Source: Oscillospiraceae bacterium (GTDB lineage: Bacteria; Bacillota; Clostridia; Oscillospirales; Oscillospiraceae). From it: a stretch of DNA of 64,000 bases. Positions 17,331 through 25,424 of this stretch are shown piece after piece. The DNA is taken from the NCBI GenBank assembly GCA_017861365.1, contig JAGFXR010000006.1, positions 1-64,000 on the forward strand, in the 5' to 3' direction. The notes beneath the pieces were generated by a model. That model was not told the origin of the DNA, made no database searches, and was given only the letters and a program-made list of their open reading frames with translations. How positions within the stretch are numbered: the first letter of the stretch is position 1; every line of letters starts with the position of its first letter. Both the position numbers and the translations under genes were made by a program.

Positions 17331-18581
17331 TTAAAGTTCCTGTACCTTCCAGGTAAATCCGCTTTCGTCCATCAGTCTGAGATACGGCTTAGGGTCAAAA
17401 TACTCCGGGGCAAATACACCCTTGTCCTTCCACACACCCGTTCCGATCAGCTCAATGGCCAGCGCCGCGCCGAAGCCTGTCTGCGCCACCACCGCCTGAG
17501 ATCCCCAGACCTCCATAGACATCTGGTTATCAAAGGGCTGGTAAATGAAATATTCCTTGTGCTTTCCGTTTTTTGTTCCGATACAGTGGGCGCCCACCAG
17601 CATCATGCCCTGCATCTCCGCTCCGATATCCTTGGGCTGAGGGGCACAGGCTGCCACCACATCCCGGGGAACCACAGTCACACCGCCAACCTGCGCGGGA
17701 TGAATGCTTCTCAATCCCAGCTTATCCAGCACCTTCAGGGCGGTGACCAGATTGTCATCCAGGCTGATTTTGAAGCTCGCCTTTTTCAAACCGTACCGGG
17801 CCAGATAGCGGGGCAGCGTCACAACCTCCTCATGCTCCACCTTGACCAGCGTATTGACTCCCACGCCCTCGGGCATCAAGAAGGTTTCCTGCCCTGCAAA
17901 GGCCTTTTCCACAAAAAAGCCGCCCTGATCCGCGTCGTACTCAACGTTGGGATTCATCACCTCATCCAACACCGTCCACACGTTGAAACCGAAGGAGATA
18001 TCATCCGGGTCGGCCCCGGGAACGGTCAGATTACCTCCGTCCTTTACATGCACCTCGGTGATCTCATCCAGCAGCTCGGTGGCGGCATATTTGGCAAACA
18101 CGTTCACCACGCCGGGATCAATCCCCATGCAGACAACCGCCATCATTCCCTTTTCCCGCCATGCCTCGTGGCGGTCAAAATGATGCTTGGCCATAGGCTC
18201 TATGTAGCTGTTTTCAATTCCCGGACCGTAGGCCGGTTCATCCATAGGCTCCGACCAGGTGCCCATGTTTCCGTAATTCGCCCCCGCCTCGAAGGCTGCG
18301 TCGAAAATCGTCTTTGACGCAAACGGCGGCGCTGCATCCATCACAAAGTCAATTTGGTGCTTTTGCATTAGGTTTACCAGTTCAGCTTGATTTGTGGCGT
18401 CCGCTCTCGCCGCCGCAAACCGTTCGTCTCCCTTGAGCTTCTCCACCACCTCTTCCGCCCGCTTCAGGTCGTAATCGCACACCAGAACCTCGCTTAGCCA
18501 TGACCGCCCCGGATCTCTTACCCGCAGAACCTTGAGAATACTCTCTCCGACTGCACCTGCTCCAACCAACATCATACGCAT
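17331..18581 (-). CDS. saccharopine dehydrogenase-like NAD(P) enzyme (paralogue 2), first gene of the operon
   Basis: A 416-residue saccharopine/carboxynorspermidine dehydrogenase-family enzyme with the Rossmann motif MLVGAGAVGES at the N-terminus, GIDPGVVNVFAKYAATEL in the middle and AVVAQTGFGAALAIELIGTG near the end. It aligns with paralogue 1 over its length but has its own substrate-region residues. I place the start at 18581, ten bases after GGAGG; GTG at 18584 is an alternative. It is the gene immediately downstream of the tandem glycine riboswitch, so its product may use or make glycine or a glycine adduct (inference). It is not saccharopine dehydrogenase proper by any motif I can name. 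Confidence 0.8.
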   Translation of the reverse strand: MRMMLVGAGAVGESILKVLRVRDPGRSWLSEVLVCDYDLKRAEEVVEKLKGDERFAAARADATNQAELVNLMQKHQIDFVMDAAPPFASKTIFDAAFEAGANYGNMGTWSEPMDEPAYGPGIENSYIEPMAKHHFDRHEAWREKGMMAVVCMGIDPGVVNVFAKYAATELLDEITEVHVKDGGNLTVPGADPDDISFGFNVWTVLDEVMNPNVEYDADQGGFFVEKAFAGQETFLMPEGVGVNTLVKVEHEEVVTLPRYLARYGLKKASFKISLDDNLVTALKVLDKLGLRSIHPAQVGGVTVVPRDVVAACAPQPKDIGAEMQGMMLVGAHCIGTKNGKHKEYFIYQPFDNQMSMEVWGSQAVVAQTGFGAALAIELIGTGVWKDKGVFAPEYFDPKPYLRLMDESGFTWKVQEL

Positions 18582-18616
18582 CACAATAGAACCTCCAAAA
18601 TGAAATTTTAATTTCA

Positions 18617-18789
18617 TTCTTTGTCCTTTTGCCTGTTGGTTATAGCCTCATAGGCGATGCCTTCCGCCCCCTTGCGTCAGCACTCTCTCCAAAGAACCGT
18701 CCCGCTGCCTTCCTTTTGCCTGTCAGTTTCACCAGAAAAGATTCTGATTTGCTTCTTCGGCCCCATACTTGATGGCGTCTAGGGCAGCG
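18617..18789 (-). promoter_or_regulatory. tandem glycine riboswitch
   Basis: Two aptamers are transcribed on the minus strand. Aptamer 1 is closed by CGCUGCC/GGCAGCG (18783-18789 with its partner near 18704-18710) and contains CCGAAGAAGCAA and the invariant CAGGCAAAAGGA. After a linker of about six bases, aptamer 2 is closed by UUCUUUG/CAAAGAA (3' arm 18617-18623) and contains GGAGAGAG and CAGGCAAAAGGAC. The conserved cores and short linker match the known tandem glycine class. The 34 bases to the start codon of 17331-18581 hold an AU-rich hairpin (AAUGAAAU/AUUUCAUU) beside GGAGG that competes with the last aptamer stem and may be the expression platform. Confidence 0.92.
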
Positions 18790-18826
18790 ATCATTCGTCG
18801 TTATTTGATTGTTCGTTGTTTCCAAC

Positions 18827-18854
18827 TTGCATTTATTATAAACCCTGGTATAAT
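18827..18854 (+). promoter_or_regulatory. promoter of the MerR-family gene
   Basis: TTGCAT (18827-18832), 16-base spacer, TATAAT (18849-18854). Its -10 lies inside the spacer of the opposing operon promoter, so the two cannot be used at once. Confidence 0.65.
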
Positions 18855-18865
18855 ACTAAGGTCAA
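18835..18865 (-). promoter_or_regulatory. MerR-type promoter of the polyamine uptake/oxidation operon (19-base spacer)
   Basis: On the minus strand TTGACC (18860-18865) and TATAAT (18835-18840) are separated by 19 bases. This overlong spacer is the hallmark of promoters activated by MerR-family proteins, and a MerR gene is divergent here. The predicted start is about 40 bases upstream of the glycine riboswitch. Confidence 0.7.
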
Positions 18866-18896
18866 GCTTTTTTTCAATTTTAGGAGGAATGGACAA

Positions 18897-19748
18897 ATGC
18901 CCCCAAAGAAAAAACACCTTAAAATCAACGAGGTGTCCAAATTATACGGCATCGGGCTGGATTCTCTCCGCTATTATGAGGAGATCGGGCTGCTGATTCC
19001 ACAGCGCGGAGAACAGAATCATTACCGGTATTACAGCCATAGGGATCTGATGAAGCTCAACCTCATCCGGGAACTGCGGGAGCTGCATTTTTCCTTTAAG
19101 CAGATTCAGGACATGCTGGGAAAACGCAGTCTTGCCACTACCCTGGAGATTTTATCCCGCGAGGTGACCCATCTGAAACAGGAAATCAGCAAGCTGCAAT
19201 ATTCTTTGGACACCACGCGCTACCGCATTGACGGCATTCAAAAGGCGCTTTCCGATATCAACTACCATGAGATTTTCATACGGGAGGAGTCAGAGCGAAA
19301 TTGTCTGCATATCGCGTCAGGGGACATCAGTCAGGACGAAATAGACTATTACCTGATTCATTTTATCAAAAACGGCGGCTGCTCTCTGGCGGACACCATC
19401 GGTCGTTCCGACGGTTATCGGCTGGATCCGTCTTCGCCCGCCGAGGATGGAGGCTGCGCAACCCGTGAGGTATTCATTGTCAACAAAACCTTTAGCGTCC
19501 CGGTGAGCTTTGTGCTTCCCGCCGGAAACTATCTCACCGTAGCTTACAGCGGAGGAAGCTCTCAATCCGGAATCTGGAGCAAAAAGCTGTTCGAATTTGC
19601 CAGTGAGCATCATTTGACATTGGAGGGCGATCTCTTTGAATTTTGCATCATTGATTATTATGAAACAGACCTGGCAGCCGAGTTTTTGACCCACATACAA
19701 ATTAAAATCGCGGATCAGCCCGTTCAGGCACCCACACCCGATACCTGA
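18897..19748 (+). CDS. MerR-family regulator with C-terminal effector-binding domain
   Basis: A 283-residue activator of the BmrR/BltR type. The N-terminal winged helix has KINEVSKLYGIGLDSLRYYEEIGLL and the family wing NHYRYYSHRDL. A coiled-coil dimer helix follows (about residues 75-120), and then a GyrI-like effector domain (FVLPAGNYLTVAYSGG). The start is fixed by AGGAGG eight bases before the ATG at 18897. It is divergent from the uptake/oxidation operon, whose promoter has the MerR-type 19-base spacer, so it likely activates that operon; a polyamine or aldehyde effector is inferred. Its 3' end overlaps the sirtuin gene by 25 bases. Confidence 0.88.
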   Translation: MPPKKKHLKINEVSKLYGIGLDSLRYYEEIGLLIPQRGEQNHYRYYSHRDLMKLNLIRELRELHFSFKQIQDMLGKRSLATTLEILSREVTHLKQEISKLQYSLDTTRYRIDGIQKALSDINYHEIFIREESERNCLHIASGDISQDEIDYYLIHFIKNGGCSLADTIGRSDGYRLDPSSPAEDGGCATREVFIVNKTFSVPVSFVLPAGNYLTVAYSGGSSQSGIWSKKLFEFASEHHLTLEGDLFEFCIIDYYETDLAAEFLTHIQIKIADQPVQAPTPDT

Positions 19749-20461
19749 ATGGCACCCAAGACCGCCCCGATAGAATCATTGATCACCAGATTTGCCGAAC
19801 GGTCACAAGGGGTTGGGTCCCGGTTGATTAAAACCAGCTTGCCGCCGTTATAATAGCGGACCAACCCAGCGGCGGGGTACACCACCAGAGAGGTCCCTCC
19901 GATGATCAAAACGTCGGCGCGGCTGATGTAATCGATCGCGCGGTTCATCACATCTCCATCCAGACTCTCCTCATAAAGCACCACATCGGGCCGGATGACA
20001 CCTCCGCAGGAGCACCTTGGCACGCCGTCACAGTCGTTGATGGAGGCCTCGGGATACGGTTTCCGGCAGGCCGCGCAGTAGCAGCGATGGGTCGAACCGT
20101 GCAGCTCCAGCACCTCCCGGCTTCCGGCCGCCTGATGCAGACCGTCGATATTCTGAGTGACCACCGCCCGCAGCTTGCCCGCCTGCTCCAGCTCCGCCAG
20201 CTTACGGTGGGCCGCGTTGGGCTGAACGCCGGGACACACCAGCTTTTCATGATAAAAGCGGTAAAATTCCTCGGGATTTCCTTCAAAGAAGGAATGGCCC
20301 AGAATCTTCTCAGGCGGATACCGATAGCTCTGATGATACAGGCCGTCCACACTGCGAAAATCCGAAATCCCGCTTTCCGTGGAAACACCCGCGCCGCCGA
20401 AAAATACAATATTGTCCGACTCTGAAATCCACTGCTGCAACCGCTTCAAAGTTTCTTCCAT
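19724..20461 (-). CDS. cobB: NAD-dependent protein deacylase, Sir2 family
   Basis: Sirtuin of 245 residues that removes acyl groups from lysines using NAD. Motifs seen: GAGVSTESGISDFRS near residue 23, TQNIDGLHQAAG with the catalytic histidine in LELHGS, and the zinc cysteines CYCAAC and CSCG. The binding loop GGTSLVVYPAAGL is complete. Length fits the CobB/SrtN class. It has its own promoter at 20503-20531 and is convergent with the MerR gene. Confidence 0.93.
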   Translation of the reverse strand: MEETLKRLQQWISESDNIVFFGGAGVSTESGISDFRSVDGLYHQSYRYPPEKILGHSFFEGNPEEFYRFYHEKLVCPGVQPNAAHRKLAELEQAGKLRAVVTQNIDGLHQAAGSREVLELHGSTHRCYCAACRKPYPEASINDCDGVPRCSCGGVIRPDVVLYEESLDGDVMNRAIDYISRADVLIIGGTSLVVYPAAGLVRYYNGGKLVLINRDPTPCDRSANLVINDSIGAVLGAIQVSGVGA

Positions 20462-20502
20462 TGATTTGACCTCCCTGCTGACTTCAGCTATAATTTATGT
20501 TT

Positions 20503-20531
20503 AGTATACTCATTTCTTCCCACGCACGCAA
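20503..20531 (-). promoter_or_regulatory. promoter of the sirtuin gene
   Basis: On the minus strand TTGCGT (20526-20531) and TATACT (20503-20508) with a 17-base spacer, 42 bases upstream of the ATG. Confidence 0.65.
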
Positions 20532-21003
20532 CTTATAAATTGCTTGAAAAACACCGTTAACCATTGACCGGCGGCAGTTCTTTTGCTATCATTATAGTAC
20601 AGTTCCATTCAAATGAAATGTTTCCGCAAATCACATTGAAAACCCGGCAGTAGATTCCATGGAGAATATATTGCCCAAACTATATTCTACCAAAACAGCC
20701 ATTAAAGCCGTCATAGAGTATCGAATTTAATAACTCTGTATGATAAAATATTTTTGCGATATCACCGAACTTATGTACTGAAAAAATAATGATTTTATGG
20801 AATTTTATATGACTATTTAAACTGTTTTACTTTTCTTGTATGGCATCTATCTGAAAGAAATACCTCACTTTTGTTTTTCTTATTCGAGAATATATAATTG
20901 AAATATTATTTTGATATTCTCTAATTTGTCAATAGAGCCTTGCTGCATTGAACGTGTAAAAGGAATGTTTGGGCTTGCTATGACCACCGGGAGACGATGA
21001 ACA
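20532..21003. other. AT-rich intergenic stretch
   Basis: About 470 bases without a gene. It holds the upstream region of the sirtuin promoter and presumably the promoter of the next gene. I see no RNA fold, repeat or small ORF with a ribosome site. Confidence 0.5.
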
Positions 21004-22149
21004 ATGATCACATTTTCAGTATACCGCTGGAGCGACTCGCTTTGGATTAACGGAACATCGCGCTACCGCAGCGGCGAGATTTTATGCGACTATTTAAATC
21101 TGGACGCGCCTAAGCTGGAGATTTACTACAACCTCCTGAAAAACAGCTCCGAACGTCTCCGATATACCGACGATTCAGGCTCACAGCAGTTTAATCAAGA
21201 CGCCCAGACCATCCAGAAAATCTTGAATTATCTGGACGATATTTTGTTTGGTTTAAAGCCGTTCCAGGGAAATGAACATCTGAGAACCCGGCGGCTGTTT
21301 GTATTGCTCAACAAATATGACGAGCTGTTTTTTGATGACCGCTTCGTGCAGTTTGGAACGGTTCCGGAGGAGATGCCGCTGCTGACCCGTTTTGAACCTG
21401 CGTCCCGGCCTGATCAGGTAGCGGAGCAGGTGGCTGCCATGTCCCGGGAAATCCGTGAGCTTTTGCGGGTGTACATTGGCTTTTGCGAAGATGTGCTGCG
21501 GGTGAAATATGTTTTTTCGGATTTTCTGGATCACTATTTTCACGTTCACAGCACATTTCCAACCAGTACCCAAGCGGCGGACGCCTATCAGCGGTTTTCC
21601 GAGGCGCATCCCCCCTCCTCCAGCCAGACGCGTTATCAAACCTTTGTGCCTTATTTTCAACTATCGTCGACCTTTGGAACGCTGACAATCCAGCCGGAGC
21701 ACGGAGAGCAGCAGACTATGCTCTGCGAAGTCAACCGTTACAGTGATCTGGGCGCCTTTTTGACGGTCGAGCTGTTCCTCGGCATTCAAACAGGGCAGCT
21801 TCCCAAACGATGCGGCTGCTGCGGCCGGTATTTTCTCCTTTCCAACGGCTATTACCCCGATTTTTGTGAAAATCTCGCCCCAGGTGAAACAGAAAAGGCT
21901 TGCAGAGAAGTTGGCGCAAAGAAAAAACATGAGCGCAAAGTGAAAAACGATCCCGTCTGGCTGGCGCATCAGAGAGCCTACAAAACCCACTATGCCCGTT
22001 ACATGAAGAAGAAAATTACATCCACGCAGTTTAAAAGCTGGTCCAAATTTGCCTGTAAACTGCGGGATCAGATGCTTGCGGAGGCGACGCTTCCTCATGA
22101 GAAGCGCACCATGACACAGGCGGACTATGAGATACTGCTGAAGGAATAA
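21004..22149 (+). CDS. DUF6076-like hypothetical protein with a C-terminal zinc-finger-like segment
   Basis: A 381-residue soluble protein of unknown function. The C-terminal third has the cysteine cluster RCGCCGRYFLL followed by DFCENLAPGETEKACREVG and a basic stretch (KKKHERKVKNDPVWLAHQRAYKTHYARYMKK), a layout I associate with DUF6076, common in Clostridia. The N-terminal part is acidic and probably helical. It is flanked by a 540-base AT-rich gap and a strong terminator, so it is a single-gene unit. No signal peptide or membrane segment is visible. Confidence 0.75.
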   Translation: MITFSVYRWSDSLWINGTSRYRSGEILCDYLNLDAPKLEIYYNLLKNSSERLRYTDDSGSQQFNQDAQTIQKILNYLDDILFGLKPFQGNEHLRTRRLFVLLNKYDELFFDDRFVQFGTVPEEMPLLTRFEPASRPDQVAEQVAAMSREIRELLRVYIGFCEDVLRVKYVFSDFLDHYFHVHSTFPTSTQAADAYQRFSEAHPPSSSQTRYQTFVPYFQLSSTFGTLTIQPEHGEQQTMLCEVNRYSDLGAFLTVELFLGIQTGQLPKRCGCCGRYFLLSNGYYPDFCENLAPGETEKACREVGAKKKHERKVKNDPVWLAHQRAYKTHYARYMKKKITSTQFKSWSKFACKLRDQMLAEATLPHEKRTMTQADYEILLKE

Positions 22150-22160
22150 TCAACATCCGT

Positions 22161-22190
22161 GCGGGACAGGCAAACTGTCCCGCTTTTTTT
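22161..22190 (+). terminator. intrinsic terminator after the DUF6076-like gene
   Basis: GCGGGACAG pairs with CTGTCCCGC around GCAAA, followed by seven T. Confidence 0.9.
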
Positions 22191-22220
22191 CATATAGTAA
22201 CAGACAGGGGGTGGCTGTGG

Positions 22221-22502
22221 ATGGAAGGAAAGCCACGCAGGGACAGCATTTTAGATAAAACATCTCAGGTTTTTGATTTGCCGGCCGATGTACTGACGGG
22301 GCTTCCCCGGCTGGAGCTTTTGGGCGACCGTGAGCTTCGGATGGAGCGGCACAAGGGAATTCTCTCCTATGGTACGGAGGAAATTCAGATTTCCGGCGGG
22401 AAAATGATCGTCCGTATACGCGGAAGCGCGCTGGAGCTGAAATCTATGAGCACAGCGGAGCTTTTGATTACCGGACACATTATAGAAGTTGCGTTTTGTT
22501 GA
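22221..22502 (+). CDS. yqfC: sporulation protein YqfC
   Basis: A 93-residue YabP/YqfC-family protein expressed in the mother cell in relatives. It has LPRLELLGDRELRMERHKGILSY and ends with a beta-rich segment (GGKMIVRIRGSALELKSM). It precedes yqfD, as in most spore formers. The start follows CAGGGGG. The two genes are usually tightly packed, but here about 180 bases separate the stop from the likely yqfD start. Confidence 0.88.
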   Translation: MEGKPRRDSILDKTSQVFDLPADVLTGLPRLELLGDRELRMERHKGILSYGTEEIQISGGKMIVRIRGSALELKSMSTAELLITGHIIEVAFC

Positions 22503-22681
22503 GGGACGTTTGAATCGTGGCTAGACCATTTCAGAAATTTTACACTAACTACATAGGAAGCAGTCATTTCAATCATCAGTGACCGTATCGTATGGCGGCT
22601 CAGAAGGTTGCCGGATGCCGGACAAACGCCGCCGGACACTTGGTTCTGCGCGTCCTCAGGAACAGAAAGTGTGGGATTTGC

Positions 22682-23935
22682 TTGAAAAAAGTAGTCAATT
22701 TGATTCGCGGAACCGTACGTGTGGAAATCACGGGGGCTTCTCCCGCGGTTTTTTTAAATCACTGCGCCAAAGCAAACGTGAGCTTCTGGGGACTAAAATG
22801 GCGCGACGCAACAACACTCTCCCTTGTTGTCCCGCTCAAGGATGTCAAAAAGCTGAATAGCCTGGCAGAAAAGGCCATGTGCTCCTGCCGAATTGAAACG
22901 AAACGGGGGCTTCCGGTCTTTTTGTTCCGTTTCCACAGGCGGTACGCACTGATCGCGGGTTTTCTCCTGTCCGTGATAACCGTCTGTATCCTGTCCCAGT
23001 TTATCCTGACCATCAGCGTGGAGGGCAACCAGACGGTTTCCACGGCGGAGATCCTCTCTGCCCTCCGGCGGCACGGTGTTACCATTGGTACTTACGGTCC
23101 CTCCATTGACGAGGGACAGCTCTCCAACGAGCTGCTGCTGGAGCTGGAGGACCTCTCATGGATGACCATTAATCTCCACGGAACCCGAGCCGAAGTGGTG
23201 GTCAGAGAGGCGGAGAAGAAGCCCGAAATCGAGGATGAGAGCATCCCCAGCAACGTGGTGGCGGTGGCATCGGGAATTATCAGCCAAATGGAGGTTTTGA
23301 GAGGTCAGGCATGCTTTCAGGAGGGAGACACGGTGGCGGAGGGAGATGTTTTAATCAGCGGATATGTGGATCTCCGGGAACCGAAATACAGCCAGAATGA
23401 TTTGGGTCAAATGCTGGTACACGCAAACGGCACTGTGTTCGCCCGCACCTGGCGAACGCTCTCCGCCGTGATTCCCATGCAGGCGGAGGTAAAGGAGTAC
23501 ACGGGAGCATCAAAAACCAGACTGTATCTCTCTTTTATGGGCAAACGACTGAATTTTTTCCAAAATGCTTTTATTTCCTACGAACAATATGATAAAATAA
23601 GTAAGACTCACACTTTGACTCTGCCCGGCGGACAGGAGATGCCCCTGTCGCTGACGCTTGAGCGGGTGCGGGAATATGACACCGTGCTCTACAATCTGGA
23701 TCTGAACGCGGCTCAGGATATGCTGGAGGAGCGTTTAAACACCCGGCTGGCGGAGGAACTAGAGACCCGGGACGGAACCCTGATCTCCTCGGAGTTCACC
23801 GCTGTGGAGCGGGACGGCCTTCTCACTGTCACCATGAGCGCCGAATGCACCGAGCAGATCGGAAAAGTGGTGGAGCTTGAGGGTAATACCGGATATGTTG
23901 CGCCCAACGGCGCGACCGATACGGAAGATTCATAA
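22682..23935 (+). CDS. yqfD: sporulation protein YqfD
   Basis: Membrane sporulation protein of the YqfD family. After the short N-terminus (KVVNLIRGTVRVEITG), a conserved soluble region follows, then one membrane helix (about residues 88-108, ALIAGFLLSVITVCILSQFI) and a large external domain beginning ISVEGNQTVSTAEILSALRRHGV. I chose the TTG at 22682 because family members start a few residues before the R-G-x-V-x-V-E motif. The ATG at 22592 would add 30 residues without family resemblance or a ribosome site. The start is therefore uncertain, the identity is not. Confidence 0.85.
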   Translation: MKKVVNLIRGTVRVEITGASPAVFLNHCAKANVSFWGLKWRDATTLSLVVPLKDVKKLNSLAEKAMCSCRIETKRGLPVFLFRFHRRYALIAGFLLSVITVCILSQFILTISVEGNQTVSTAEILSALRRHGVTIGTYGPSIDEGQLSNELLLELEDLSWMTINLHGTRAEVVVREAEKKPEIEDESIPSNVVAVASGIISQMEVLRGQACFQEGDTVAEGDVLISGYVDLREPKYSQNDLGQMLVHANGTVFARTWRTLSAVIPMQAEVKEYTGASKTRLYLSFMGKRLNFFQNAFISYEQYDKISKTHTLTLPGGQEMPLSLTLERVREYDTVLYNLDLNAAQDMLEERLNTRLAEELETRDGTLISSEFTAVERDGLLTVTMSAECTEQIGKVVELEGNTGYVAPNGATDTEDS

Positions 23936-23966
23936 CAGGCAGTTTGGAAACGAGGAACAGAAAGCT

Positions 23967-24962
23967 ATGGCAGAACAAACGATCAGTATTGAGCGGATGG
24001 AAACCGCCATTAATGTATTTGGTTTTTTTGATGAAAATGTGCGCCTGATTGAAAAGGAGTTTGGCGTACAGGTGGTGAACCGTGACTCTAACCTGAAGGT
24101 CAGCGGAGAGGGAGAAGATGTCATCTATGCCGTCAAGGCGCTGGAGGGTTTGCTGACCCTCTCCGGGCGGGGCGAGGTCATCAATGAGCAGAATGTCCGC
24201 TATATCATCGAGCTGGTAAAGGCCGGGAGCGAAGCCCGCATTGGCGAGCTTGCCAAGGACGTGATCTGCATCACCGCCAAGGGAAAGCCCATCAAGGCGA
24301 AAACCATCGGGCAGAAGCGGTACGTGGAGGCCATCGGAATCCACACCATTACCCTTGGCGTCGGCCCCGCCGGTACCGGCAAAACCTACCTCGCGGTGGC
24401 CGCGGCGGTGGCCGCCTTCCGGGAAAAGAAAGTCAACCGGATCATTCTGACCCGACCCGCCGTGGAGGCGGGTGAGCGGCTGGGCTTTCTCCCCGGAGAC
24501 CTCCAAAGCAAGGTGGACCCTTATCTGCGCCCCCTCTACGACGCGCTGTTTGATATGCTGGGCGCCGAAACCTATATGAAATACCTGGAGCGGGGCAATA
24601 TTGAGGTCGCTCCCCTGGCCTATATGCGCGGACGGACGCTGGACGACGCTTTTATCATCCTGGACGAGGCCCAGAACACCAGCCGGGAGCAGATGAAGAT
24701 GTTTTTAACCCGCATTGGGTTTAACTCTAAAATCGTCATCACCGGCGACGTCACCCAGATCGATCTGCCCAACGACAAGGTGAGCGGTTTAAAGGAAGCC
24801 ACGCGGGTGCTCACCGGTGTGGAGGATATCGCGATCTGCCGTCTGGACGGCAGCGACGTGGTGCGCCATGTGATTGTACAGCGCATCATCAAGGCATATG
24901 AAGAGGATGAAAACCGGAGGAAGCCAAAGCATGAAGCATCAAATCATCATCGAAGCAGATGA
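23967..24962 (+). CDS. PhoH family ATPase
   Basis: A 331-residue PhoH-like ATPase thought to act in RNA metabolism. It has Walker A GPAGTGKTYLAVAAAV near residue 135, the segment RPAVEAGERLGFLPGDL and Walker B DAFIILDEAQNTSREQMKMFLTRIG. A KH-like N-terminal region precedes the ATPase. The start is at 23967, after CGAGGAA; the longer frame from 23877 overlaps yqfD. The gene overlaps ybeY by 32 bases, the usual order in Firmicutes. Confidence 0.93.
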   Translation: MAEQTISIERMETAINVFGFFDENVRLIEKEFGVQVVNRDSNLKVSGEGEDVIYAVKALEGLLTLSGRGEVINEQNVRYIIELVKAGSEARIGELAKDVICITAKGKPIKAKTIGQKRYVEAIGIHTITLGVGPAGTGKTYLAVAAAVAAFREKKVNRIILTRPAVEAGERLGFLPGDLQSKVDPYLRPLYDALFDMLGAETYMKYLERGNIEVAPLAYMRGRTLDDAFIILDEAQNTSREQMKMFLTRIGFNSKIVITGDVTQIDLPNDKVSGLKEATRVLTGVEDIAICRLDGSDVVRHVIVQRIIKAYEEDENRRKPKHEASNHHRSR

Positions 24963-25419
24963 CGGCACGCAACGCCCCGAAGAGGCGCTGCTGGAGAGGG
25001 TCATTACCGAGGCTCTGAATGCAGAGGACATGCTTCTGCCCTGCGAAATCAACGTGCTCCTCACCGGCGACGAGGGTATCCGGGAAATCAATCTGGAGCA
25101 GCGCGGAATTGACGCCCCCACCGATGTGCTGTCCTTCCCTATGTTCGAGCTTACGCCGGGGGAACATCCCGAAAAACCGGATGCCGACCCCGCCACAGGG
25201 CTGATTCCGCTGGGAGACATGGTGATCTCCGTGGAGCGGGCCGCCGCCCAGGCGGCAGAGTTCGGGCATCCCTTGGAGCGGGAGCTTGCCTATCTCACGG
25301 TGCACTCCATCCTTCATCTGTTAGGCTACGACCATATGGATGAGGGCGCTGAAAAAGCAAGGATGCGGGTTCGTGAGGAATTTATTTTAAATACACTTGG
25401 TATTTTACGAGAGGAATAG
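24931..25419 (+). CDS. ybeY: endoribonuclease YbeY
   Basis: Zinc-dependent rRNA maturation nuclease of 162 residues. The metal-binding motif HSILHLLGYDHMDEGA has the three histidines of H-x3-H-x5-H. LGDMVISVERA is also typical. The start at 24931 follows CGGAGG and lies inside the end of phoH; the frame extends upstream without a better site. No dgkA or cdd gene lies between ybeY and era, unlike in Bacillus. Confidence 0.94.
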   Translation: MKHQIIIEADDGTQRPEEALLERVITEALNAEDMLLPCEINVLLTGDEGIREINLEQRGIDAPTDVLSFPMFELTPGEHPEKPDADPATGLIPLGDMVISVERAAAQAAEFGHPLERELAYLTVHSILHLLGYDHMDEGAEKARMRVREEFILNTLGILREE

Positions 25420-25424
25420 TACAA

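Noticed and set aside
18640-18825. Minus-strand 61-residue open frame
   Set aside because: Lies inside the glycine riboswitch and has no ribosome site.
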